From: Leptoclinus maculatus
Lineage: Eukaryota; Chordata; Actinopteri; Perciformes; Stichaeidae
Assembly (NCBI GenBank): GCA_032191485.1
Contig: JAVDOI010000003.1
Span: forward strand, 17,397,313-17,461,312
Direction of reading: 5' to 3'
DNA: 64,000 nt
Shown here: positions 24,488-35,995 of the stretch, one piece after another
Numbering within the stretch: position 1 is the first letter of the stretch
Layout: each line of letters opens with the position of its first letter
Notes under the pieces: generated by a model
The model's input: only the letters and a program-made list of their open reading frames with translations
Told to the model about the DNA's origin: nothing
Databases searched by the model: none
Translations under genes and position numbers: made by a program

Positions 24488-24599
24488 GCCAGAGACAGAC
24501 ATGCTAACATTCACAGACTATTTGGAAAGAAAAAAAGAAAGAAAACAGAGAGAAAGAAAGTGTGTGTGAAATGATGAGATAGTAGGCAGAACCAGTGTC

Positions 24600-24800
24600 A
24601 GTATTTCCTCCACCAGAGGACTCCTCCTACTTCACTAAAAGTCCAGAACTTCTTTTCCCTATATCCAATAAGAGAAGTCTGTGGGAGGAACTCCTTTCCT
24701 GTGATTGGTCCAGAGTTGCACAGACCCCCCCTCCCTCACTGAGGAGTTGGAGTGAGTTGCCCTGTTAGTTTTTCTGAGCCACTCTTACTGAGTTACATAG
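24600..24800 (+). promoter_or_regulatory. pld1: Candidate pld1 promoter with CCAAT boxes
   Basis: A CCAAT box in atccaataag (about 24663) and an inverted one in gattggtcc (about 24701) lie 40 bases apart, upstream of a stretch that reads like a 5' UTR. There is no TATA box. The assignment to pld1 rests on orientation and on the splice acceptor at 34420, which shows that the pld1 start codon is not in the first exon. Confidence 0.4.
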
Positions 24801-24825
24801 CAGAAGTGGAGCACTGGACTAGCTG

Positions 24826-24860
<35 letters not shown>

Positions 24861-24978
24861 ACGGTTCTTTGTTTGCTCAGCTGGAGACCGGGTCTTAGTG
24901 TTGCCGTTCCAGTCAGTGAAGCCAAGTGGATTGATCAGACTGTCCAACATGAGGGCTGCACGCCCACAAAAAGAGCAG
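24760..24978 (+). other. pld1: Candidate non-coding first exon of pld1
   Basis: GC-balanced sequence with a (CTG)10 tract at 24830-24859 and an ATG at 24949, ending at a possible donor cag/gttggt; an alternative donor ttg/gtaatg lies four bases on. Its start is a guess. Spliced to the acceptor at 34420, it would place a short upstream reading frame before the pld1 start codon. It could instead belong to an unknown transcript. Confidence 0.35.
24830..24859 (+). repeat. (CTG)10 trinucleotide repeat
   Basis: Ten perfect CTG units inside the candidate first exon. Confidence 0.95.
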
Positions 24979-26584
24979 GTTGGTAATGTCTCCCTCTGCT
25001 TGTCAGCTCAGTTCTATTTGCGTCCATGGGCTGGCTGGGTGGGTGGGTGGGGGGGGTACGTGTCTCTGTGACACTCCTTGGGTTTATGCTCCTGCACTTC
25101 TGCATCAGGGTCATAGCAAATATGTATTTAACATGTCACGGTGCAGCTGTGTCTGTTAGTCTTGGCTCGGGGTGGGTGTGGAGATGAGTTCATTGGTCCT
25201 CCAGTTGATGGTGTTTACTTTTTGTTTATGAAATACTGCATCAAGGTGTGTGTTACCTGCTGTGTAAGACTGCACAGGTGTGTGTGTGTGTGTGTGTGTG
25301 TTCTTCTTTCTGACACCCTGTTGTTGAAGTTAGTTGCTGCAGCTGGAATGTCATGGGAACGCTGGAGATATTTTGATTTTTCTTTCTCCTCTGCTCGCCC
25401 ATATCACCTCACCCAGCTCTCTTGTCTCCTCTCTTTTCTTCTGTTGTCTCTTGTAACTGAATACACACAGTACTGACCTCTGCCATTCAGAAGTCTCCCT
25501 TCTGCACAGGCCGTATAGCACAAGGATGACCTCAATACTTCTCTCTGTTGTGGTGCCAGTTTCTCCTGCCTCAGGCAAGCGTGTTGCATGTGTGTTTTAT
25601 CTGTATCGACCCATACCACGGGATTCTATCTTGCTCGGTGATACATATCAATCATTCATCTGGACAGTGGGAGCATTTTAGTCCACAAGACAGACAGTTA
25701 TGTGACCAGAGTTATTGCAGTTCTTTTCTTCTTCTCAGAAGGATTTGAAATGTTTTTAGCCTGGCAGGCAGATTTAGTATACTGTAAATTTATTCCAGAT
25801 GTGGAATACAGGCTGGTATGCTCCTGCCATGTGGTGAAACCCATCCCCACAAACCCCGTTTGAGATTCCAACCGCACTCTTAAAAACATGTATGGATGAT
25901 TTAAACATTATATTTATGCTTGGGCAACAACCAGACTGTTCGTAGCTGATACTGGAAGGGTGTGTGTGGTTCGACGTACTTTCTCAATGGTCCCTGATGT
26001 TATATTGACAGCATTGCTTTACTGCTGAAGACAGACTGTAGAAGACTAAAGATGTCCATGAGATGCAAAAATAGACGTTAGTTATTTAGATGGTGAAACA
26101 TGTTCCTGTGCCATTTGGCACTCGGACCACCTTGTTGCACCTGTGTCTGATTGTTTCACCAGAGTAGCTCATTTTTGGCAGGTGTCCTCAGGTATAGACG
26201 TCCAGGACAATCAGGTGAACTATTTGTTGGTTAAAAAGTTCAGGTGAAACCTCGTCACAGCCTGGTTTGTGGGATAACTGGGACATTGTTTCTGAAAAAA
26301 GACATGCTGTTGAATTATTGTTGCTGTTGGCATCACAAGTGAAACTCCATTTAGCTCCATTGTATTTGGGGGTGGCAGCTTCTAATTCACCATCTCAACA
26401 ACCATGGCGATACCTCTGGAGATGGTAATTTGGGTGAACCGACCCTTTCAGTCCAGAGCCCAAATGTCCTCTATACTTTCTGTCCCACTCCTGTAATCAT
26501 GGTGATATAGAGTCACTTCAGTGGTCAGTGCACAAGTTATAGTTTGGTCATTTCCGGGGCTGTGGTAGGGCCGAGTCAGGCTTA

Positions 26585-26586
<2 letters not shown>

Positions 26587-26619
<33 letters not shown>
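26587..26619 (+). repeat. (AG)n microsatellite
   Basis: Sixteen AG units. Confidence 0.9.
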
Positions 26620-26839
26620 CTCCATCTCTCCTTCAGTACAATGATGCCTTGTGTTACTGCCAGCAGAACGCCACTCCGGTGCTGGTGACTTGTGGCCTCT
26701 CTTTTTCTGGCATCTACTGTATGTCTTGCTTTCTCTGCCTCTCTGACCACCCCCTGTCCCCCTATCTATGGTGTGAAGGATTAGATAATAGGCAGCTTTA
26801 GTGTGGGCAGAGACAGAGAGGTGTTACAGACCTCTCTCC

Positions 26840-26841
<2 letters not shown>

Positions 26842-26875
<34 letters not shown>

Positions 26876-26884
26876 TCTCTCTCT
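26842..26884 (+). repeat. (TC)n microsatellite
   Basis: About 21 TC units with one ccctct interruption. Confidence 0.9.
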
Positions 26885-29800
26885 TTCTTTGTACCATCTG
26901 CGCCACGAGGAGCTTGGCACCACTCAATGTGTGAATGCCAGGCTAGGTTTAGGTTCTTTATTGTATGTGTGTATACAGTATGTGAGTGGTAGTCTATTAC
27001 TCAAAGTTGGTGTTTACATATATGTTTTGGTATTTTGACAATGATTTAAATCATTCATGTGTTTTGCCAGTACTTTTTAAATGTCAAGCTTAAATGTCCC
27101 AGGAATAGATGATGCATTTCACAAGTTATCTATTTTTTCCGAGCGCTCGATGGCCTAATCGGTGACAGCAACCTCCGCTGATATTGACATACTGTACTGT
27201 AGATGCTCAGCCCCGCCTCCAGTGTTCCCTTCAACAATTTGACACTTTTCGAACAGAAGTTGCAGGAAAACCTAGCGTAGAGGGACATTTAAAATGGGCA
27301 TGAATTCAGTTCATGACACTTTTTGGATGATAGAATGTTATGAATACACCGATACGGTTGGGATAATTAAGCAGCTGGGGGTCACTGATAAAGAAGTCTG
27401 GCTTAGAGGTGATGAAGAGCAGTTATGACAGTACAGCTTCAAATTAATCGTTGGTCATTGTGTCACACGGTCACACCTATCAAAAGGAATAAAGGAAAAG
27501 TCTGCTTATACGGTTCCACAACATTGTGATAAGGTGCAGTAACTTGTTTTTGCTGTCTTGTTTTGCTTTCTCCAACCTGTCATGTCTAATTCAACTTGAG
27601 CCAGTGATTTCACATTTTCCCCTGAAACACCCAAATCTGACTATTATTATTATTAGTATTTAGGGCAGTGTGATATAAAAATGTCCAAATAATTTACATG
27701 ATACCGATGTATTGTATTCAGATTGTGTTGCATTGCTGGGCCATTATATGGATTCAACTCTTTAAAAGTGTTTTAGTGACAAATTATATATATATTTTTA
27801 AACTTCATTTGGCTCAGGATCATTGCTCCCAGAGGGATAATTCACTGTTTGTATGAAATGGTTCACTGGTGGTGTTGCAAAACAACTTTTATTGTAGCTG
27901 CAATGTAAAATCACATTGTCTTTGTTTGGCCAAGGGGAATGAGAAAAATGAACCACACATTTACAAGCTGCAAACACTAATGCAAGTTACATTACCAACC
28001 GCTGTTTCCAAAGTGAAAAGGCTCGTTTTACTATTGTGTCCCAAACATCCTGATCGTATCCTTAAGAGGGAGATAAAAAGGAGAAGACATGCACAGAGTG
28101 AAAATGGAATGTGTGAATTCCTCTTAAATGAGACAACAATCTGTACGTGCTGACGTCTCTACCAGCAGGACGCAGAACAAGGAAATCTTTTTGTTTGAGC
28201 ATATTGGAACTGTAAACATTCAGGATTTAGGTGTAGGTCTCATGCAGTGAGCGCAACTCCACTCTCAGCAGTGGCCACCGCATGGCGAGTTCCCACCTCA
28301 TGACAGCATGAGCATTGTACATGTGGACCAATGGTAGAGCCCTCGGATCATAGACGTTTGGCAGTGAATCCAACTTTTGCAAGACACACAACTTCCTTCC
28401 TGACTTTTGGACAACAACAACAGTTTTTTTTTTCTTTGCGAGTCGATGCGGCCACGGTGACCTCGTCTTCATTCCCATGTTCCCCTCGTGTGTCCTTGCG
28501 GTCCTTGCACTGCTACATGGACGGGGTTACTGACAAAATTCTGCTGCAAAAACCTCAACTAGAGCACGTCTCATCTTTCAATTTTTAAAACCTCAGAGGG
28601 CAATGTTTTATGTTATGATGAATATCAGTGGGGCAGCTGGAACGAAATGAGCTGTAAATACAACATGGGGCCACACATTGGACTAAAACGAACTCACCTA
28701 GCCCAGCCTCTCGGAGAGACATGAATAGAGTGTGAGAGATGAATGAATTGAGTGCATGTTGCATGACATGCGTTTATCCCGAAAGTCTTGCTCTACATCT
28801 GAGTGAAATATCACATCCTGAGTGATGGATTTGGTTTTAGTAGAATTAATGAAGGTTGGTCTCTCCATGAAAGGCGTACCAATATGTTCCTAATGGCTCT
28901 GTGGTGCAGCGAGAGGGACTCAATGTTCCATGTGTCACATGTTGAAATTCATAATCTCTCTCTCTAAACCTCCACAGTTCTTCTCCCACTCAACGTTCTT
29001 GTATTTCTTCATCAATGCATTGATTCCAACTAATTTACATTTAAGAGGGACGCTAGCGCATGGAGGGCGAGGCGGACGCTCTTGGCGGCTCCTGTCGATA
29101 TTTATACACAAAGCAGCTCGCTGGCTGTTGAAACTATCGCCATGACAACAGGACAGGAAGCAGGAAGTGAGCATGGAATGTAGGAGAGAGATAACTCCCT
29201 CGTTGTTCACGTCATCGCTCTGCTCTTCCATCAGGTCGCGTACTGTAGACATCGATACCGTGACCAAGTGCTTTTGCACGTATATGTGTATGTGCATGCA
29301 AATGTTTGACATCTGATACAACACATGCAGACGTTCAAACCACATGCAGCACACCAAGCCCCTCTGCAGGTAACCTCTATGTGGGTCAAGCATGTGGTTA
29401 TTCTTAGGGAGGTAACTGCACTGTCATAAATACTCCTGGAATATAAGATTGCATGCTACAAAAAAAAAACCAAACAACCAATGGGTTGATTTTAATGACT
29501 GTGAGGGACCAGGGGTACGCATAAAGCTTGCTCCCCACCGCCTAACTGCATGATATATATACTATGCTGGCCAGTCCATAGTTAATTGCAGGGGTGTGAA
29601 GACATTCCTCCGCTGTGGTGCAGATGTAAAGGCTCCTGACAACACCCCTCTTGCTGTCGTAGAATGGTACAGTCCAATTGTCCAGGCTAATCTACTTAGA
29701 GAGGTGTGATGCAGCTGCTAAACACTGATAGGAAAATTAACACTTTTATCAACCATAACTTAATATTATCTGATTGCGTGCACTCAAGCGATAAATATAA

Positions 29801-31007
29801 AGGCAGTCAAAAGTGTCTTCATGTCTTGCATCATGATTGAAATAGTGATACAGCACCTTCACTATGACTGGCTGATGGTTTGGCTAGTTGCAGCCGCCAC
29901 AATGACGTTGATATTCATTGTATGTCTAGACACCAAATGCAATGTTTTAAACAAAAGATGAACTTTTTGTTTTGGTAGCTTTGTATTTGTTTCGAAGATG
30001 GTGCCGGTTTGTGGTTCTTACGCGTGTTTGTTGTTGTAGTAGGACTCTTCACAATGGTCAGCTGTCTCATTGATAATCACGCATACTGGTCCTCGTGCTT
30101 CTCTCAGACACAGTCTCTCAGTCTGCTCATACTTCTGTGCACCCTTTATAAAGATGCCATTCCACTTTTTCAACCTGGGCTCCTATACCTCTGACAGCAA
30201 GCTTGCTAAATGCGGCTGCTAGCCTAAGAAATGACCGGTCAGGTGACGTGATAGCAATTTGTCACGCGCAAGACGTCCGGCTCTATAGTTGCATTGATGT
30301 CTTTGAATTGTCTTTCAGGTATGTGGGCTGTATACTTTGCAGATGGGCTCATTTGGACACCATTCTTATCGGTGTGCAATATCCTTTCCCACAGCGTTGT
30401 CCTTCTGTGCAAAATGTGTCCGAGCAAAGTGAGCTCCTTAGAGCCAATGCTGACTCAGCAATGGACAAACACTGCTTTTAGAAATATTATGCGAAAAGCA
30501 GTCCAAAAAAAATGATTGATGCTGACCATGATTTAGAATCAGCAGTTAACGCTCATTAATTATAATAAAGTCCTGCAAAATAACAGGAATCTTTACTTAA
30601 AGCATCCTTATTCAGGAGAAATGAGTGAATGAGAGATGATTGGATGAATGAAGGAATTCAGAGACAACAGGAAACACAGACATGCCGACACTGCAGGCAA
30701 CTGGTGGCTGCTGGTGACGCTTCTGAATGTGTGAGCGTGTTGGCTCTTGTTCATAAACACTTTCAAGCTGTTATATGCCGCTGGACGTGTTCACGTGTTA
30801 TTGACTTGTCACGAGCATTTTTAGTTCCAAACAAGAAGAATTTAGCAGTTTGCAGGGAAAGAAGTGCAATCTACCCGTTTGTCACTTGGTGTATTCTCAG
30901 GCTGGGTTTTTATCGGGTTCAGATTAATGTTAAACTGGGATAGATATGGGGATTTCGGCATTATAGGCAGATTATTTTGGGAGATGAATCTAGCCAGTGC
31001 ATAGTCC

Positions 31008-31527
31008 TTAAAGGAATGCATCGCCTACAAAATGACCATTTGTAAATCAATTACTCACCCTGTGTTGCCTTGAATTTGCGAAGGAAATGCAGTTTTTCCA
31101 CGCATGCCTCCACGGTGAACGAAGAACCCCAAAAAAGGAGAAAAGTCTTGATGAATTGAAGTAGTAAACGAGGGCTGCATTCAACGGCAAAACTATGTCC
31201 AAAAACACTTAAATAAAACAGTCTTGCACAAACATTCTCCCGCTTGTGCAGTAGTAAGGTCAAAGCAAAAATGCATGTGTTTGGGGTTTGGGAAGTGAGC
31301 ACAGGAGTGGACAAATGAGACTTTGATTATACTGCACGAGCTGTTTGAGAAGTTGTAAACTTCTATATAGCTTTGCTGTTGTATATTTCATTTCATCGAG
31401 ACTTTTATTCTTCGTTCACCGTGAAGGCATGCGATAAAAGCAATTTTCTTTAAGAATTCAAGGTAACACTGGGTCAGTAATTAATAATATATAAAATGAT
31501 CATTTTGAGGGTGAAGTATTCCTTTAA
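31008..31527. mobile_element. Fold-back non-autonomous DNA transposon with TTAA ends
   Basis: The left end TTAAAGGAATGCATCGCC and the reverse complement of the right end, TTAAAGGAATACTTCACC, match. The match goes on through caaaatga(c/t)catttt, then attact(c/g)accc(t/a)gtgtt(g/a)ccttgaatt, then a shared gcatgcct(c/t)cacggtgaacgaaga, so each arm is about 150 bp or more. TTAA stands at both ends (31008-31011, 31524-31527), as for target duplications of piggyBac or Kolobok elements; zebrafish Angel-type elements are the closest family I recall. There is no transposase frame. Confidence 0.75.
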
Positions 31528-34420
31528 ACGCAAACCTCTATAAGTCTCAGGGAACATGATTTCTGTGTTGCCTCCACCGACTGTAAAGGACCGATTTGAA
31601 TGTTCTGTGTGTGTTGTTCCCATGCCAACACGCTCCAGAAATCCGATGAATCACCAAAACCTCATCCCGTAGTGCTGCTCCACCCTGTTGACCGTAGACA
31701 CTTTCTGTGTTTGCTGTGTTTTCTTTTTACTGGTGTCGGTGACTTAAGGCTAGACCATCACAATACTTCTGATTGTTCTGTCTCACAGCTGTGTGACTGC
31801 TATCGCTGTCGATTTCCAGTCAACCCTTTTGTTTCTTGTTCCAAGAAGGGTGTTTATTTAGTTAGTGACGGCTGACTGTCTGCTTTCATCAGAGTGCTGT
31901 CAGATGTACAGCATGGGGAGTGCAGGAAATAACCATAAACTCCAACCCTACTAAAACTTTTTAATGAGTCAGCTGCTCTCTTTCTCTCCTTTCCTTTCTT
32001 CCCATCTCCCTCCTGTGTCTCGTTCTTTTCTACACTCAAAGGGAGGTTTTGTTAAAGTGCCACATGTGTATGGGGTAGTCTCAGATGACTAAGTATACTG
32101 CTCGGTGGTGTTTTGTGTGTGTGTGTGGGTCTTTCTTTTCTGGGTGTTTCTTGTTCTTGACAGTATCCTGCACTTGAAAGATGTACAATGTATTGTCGCT
32201 GTTATTCTCCACACCCTGCTGTATCCTGTCTCTGTATAGCAGTATTTAACAGATGACTGCTTTTTGGGACTAAGCTGAAGTTGGAGCAGCAGTGTGGGAA
32301 GCTCATTTTATTAACAGGTCTAACAGGTTTTTGGACGTGTTTATTATACAAAATGAAACCTGTGTTTTCAGCGTTGCATATTGGTGAGGTAATCGTGGAA
32401 CGAAAACAGAGAACTGAGCACACTTTGTCCATGTTTGTTTGCTCAACATTCACAAACATGACAATATGAAGCCCAACATGTGCTGCAACTCTTTGTCCAT
32501 AAGTCACCCAATGACATTTGTACGTTGACTGTACGTGCAGTATGCTGCGTTTGATCTTTGAGTCACGTATGAGCACTATAGCTAGTTGTACGTTTACTGT
32601 ATGCTGCGTGACTGCACAGGTGTTTGTGCATGTCTGTTTTAAAAAACTCACATGGGCTGGACTGGAGGTGTGTGTGTGTGTGATGCCAAGCTTCGTCATG
32701 TCGTACTCATTGTGGTGTCTTGCGCATCAAGTTACATCATCAACATTGTTTCGTCACAAACTCCCACTCTTGTGGTTGCAGTTATTAATTCCCAAGCACG
32801 GCGTTGACAAAATACCACCAACTATAAAGTAATATTTGGTAAGGCTGTCACAATCGAACTTCAGTCAAAGAAAGAAATGTAGATTGGAGTGTATTAGATG
32901 GGACTTTTTTCTCCTCATAAGGTGCTGGTCTGCAGGACACCTACAGTGGGCCACCGCTGCTCTGGTGAAGCTGCTAATAATAACTGTGTGTGTGTGTGTG
33001 TGTGTGCGTAATGTCAGACGTGATGTCATGTCAACTTAGGCGTTTAATATAATATTTAGCAATCCTGTGGTTTACAGCAACACCTTCCCTTTATTTGTAA
33101 TAGTTCTAACCTAGTGTATTATAATGTGGATGATGTCATTTTTATTCTCTTTTGAAAATAAACTTTATTTTATTTCATCTTATAAATAATGCTGAATATG
33201 TACGTGTTAAAACTTAACAAAACAATGTACATTGAAATAAAGAACATGTCAGTTAAAATTTGAAAAGAGCCCATATGAGAGAATATATATTTAAAAGTTA
33301 TTGACATTTTTGGATATATAATGTCACTGATAGATCACTAAATAAATAAGCTGTATTGGATATTAGTGCCAAAGTATTGTAATATTGGCTTTTATTATCA
33401 TAAGTCTTGACCTGGGTCTCAAACTTCCAAAGGTTTTGTGTCCGTTGCATAAAAATCTTTAAATGCCAAAAATGCTCTTCGTCTTTTTCATTTACTCTTC
33501 AATCGAGCATTGGCTGATTTTGACTTGAAATTTTGGATTTATTTGATGAAACTGATGCAAAGACCAGTGTGTAATACATAGAAATCAGAACATTTGTCTC
33601 AAATATTAGGCCATTAATATTGAGCAGCAGCAATGGCCCGGACCTCTACCCAGTATCTTCTATGAGGAAGTAACACAAATGTAGTTTGATTATATGATCT
33701 GAATGGGGAAGCAGTTATGAGCTGAAGTCAGTCAGAAAGTTAGTCATTAACTGGATCGGAGAGGAGGTCAGGTCTGAGGAATGTCTCTGAAGTCACAGAC
33801 AGAATACTGAATAGATTTTAATCCAAAAGAAGATGTATAACTCCAGGGAAGATGATCAACACAGTGGTTTGTCTATGAGGACACGGTAAGAACATACAGA
33901 CAGGTGGAGAAACACAACACATGCAGATGCTTCCCAACAGGGTACGAAACAGTTTTACGAGCATTCAAATGAATCGCATGCAATGAATGCAGCAACTAGA
34001 TCAAGCCAGTTGAACACTTGCGGGAGATTCTGCACCAGATATCAGTTCACCGGCTTATTCCAGTCACCGGATGAGTTAACGTTCAGGCCTGCTCAGTTGT
34101 GTGTATTTTCATCCTAGTGTTGCTGTGTCTGGAGTGGTGGCCGCATGTGACCTTTTAAACCTGCTCCAGCTGTGTCTCCATGTATAGTATCTGTTTCTTA
34201 AAGTGCCTTCATATTTGTTGTCCTCTTATAATAGAACATGAGGGTGTTGTGTAACAAGTCATGATCAGTGTATAATGGAAGGTTAAAAGTCAAATGACTC
34301 TCTTGGTGGTAATGTATGTGCACTCAGGAAGCAGTTACAACATCGACAAAGTCATACAAAACCCCACGCACTCTCAAATTTACATTTATTCCACAGTTTA
34401 TGATGTTTTTAATTTTCTAG

Positions 34421-34452
34421 GCTCGCCCTGCTCAGGGGGCTAACTGCTGAGC
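34421..34452 (+). other. pld1: pld1 5' UTR part of the first coding exon
   Basis: Acceptor aattttctag at 34411-34420, then 32 non-coding bases before the ATG. The acceptor proves at least one upstream exon if the ATG at 34453 is the start. Confidence 0.6.
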
Positions 34453-34636
34453 ATGCTGGGTAAAGCGCCACCAGCTACCAGTAGCCTCAACCTGGTGAAC
34501 TCTGAGGTCCCTGGCGCCACAGCCGCTCCGGACGCACACGACGGCATCACGATGGCAGACCTTGTGGAGAGCCTGGATACCAGAGAGCTGGACATGGGGG
34601 AGGCAGAGGAGAACGACTACGATGGAAACTACTTAG
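34453..34636 (+). CDS. pld1: pld1 coding exon 1
   Basis: Start codon in gagcATGC. Encodes residues 1-61, from MLGKAPPATSSLNLV to ENDYDGNYL. Donor ag/gtgtgt, phase 1. Confidence 0.85.
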
Positions 34637-35918
34637 GTGTGTGTTTTGTTTTTTGCATATTTCCTGTCTGTGATTTCACCATCGTTTCACCCAAGAATGA
34701 GACGACACCTAAAAGGAAATATTATAACAATTCAAAGGTCAATTATTCCAGATTATGCAAAATCCTCAAGAGATTAAAGTTCCAGAAAACTTAATTTGGC
34801 AGACTATGAACCAGATTCATCAGTCGTGAGTAAGGTTCATATGACCAAATAAGCCCAAAGTATTGAGTATGTGATGAGATGTCGGAACACCAGAAAAGGG
34901 AAAAAGGCTAAAATGTCAGTGTGGAAAGTTGACAAAAAAGGAAATACTTCAACTGGTAAGTCTTCAAACTGGTATCTAACAGTGAGTATGAGGGTGGATT
35001 TTTTTTTCCTTTTACATAATTTAGATCTCACAAACTTTACCGGAGCATAAACCAAAACATTTGACCTAAACACTTGCAAAGTAAAAATCTTGAACAAAGG
35101 CAGAGTTTTTCAGTGAGGCATCCTACTCGCTCCCAAAGAAGCCTGAACAACTCCTACCTTCACTAACAAAACTTGCTTAACCACCCGCCTCTCTCTTCCT
35201 CCTAGGGGACTGTCGTATCCCATTTTCAGCGGTGTATGCCACAGTGGGCTTTAAGGAGGCCAACGCTACGGTCTACCTTCCCACTGTGCCCATTACTGCC
35301 CGGATACTAGAGGTGGAGAGATTCACCACCGCACAGGACCGCTTCAACCTGTCGCACCAAAGGAGTGTCAACAAGGTACTGCACACAATGTCTACGGCAA
35401 TACTTAATAAAACATTTTTTTATTTTGGAAAACATAGGGATAGGATGTTAATTGTGAGTTGGTCTGGATCAAAGCATCAGATAAATCTCTTTAATGTCGT
35501 TATAAATCCCTATAATAAGTGGCTTGAATTCTTCATGTATCTTAAACTCATCATCTCTCTCTCCCAATGTGTGTGTGTGTGTGTTTCTGTAGTCTCTGCC
35601 GGCAGTGTTTAAGATTGAGCTGAAGCACGGTGAGTTCACCTGGGTGGTTAAGAGGAAGGAGAAACATTTCATGGAGCTGCACAGAGAGCTGAGGACGTAC
35701 AAGACCTTCATGAGGATACCGCTGCCGTCACGCAGGTTGGTGCCTACGCACATAGATTTACACTCCCACGCGGACTTGCACACAGGTGAACACTAACGGA
35801 CACATTTAGACGTATGCCCACATTGTCACATTGCATTGACCTTGTGGAGAAACCACCTTGTGTGAGTTTCCACCATGTTACTTTTTCAACAGCGGGAATA
35901 ATAAGTACACACACGAGT

Positions 35919-35995
<77 letters not shown>

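Larger units (their letters stand above)
20923..24599. other. Divergent intergenic region between ghsr and the inferred pld1 promoter
   Basis: Should contain the ghsr promoter, but I see no clear TATA box close to the ATG; a minus-strand TATA-like AT-rich stretch lies at about 21459-21480. It also holds a G-run at 22069-22095, a (GA)n tract at 23268-23316 and a (GT)n tract at 23482-23501. No coding exon is apparent. Confidence 0.5.
24979..34420 (+). other. Inferred pld1 first intron (9.4 kb)
   Basis: Contains (TG)n at 25278-25301, (AG)n at 26587-26619, (TC)n at 26842-26884, a fold-back transposon at 31008-31527 and (GT)n at 32984-33007. I see no exon or RNA gene. It is an intron only if the first exon above is right; otherwise part of it is intergenic. 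Confidence 0.45.
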
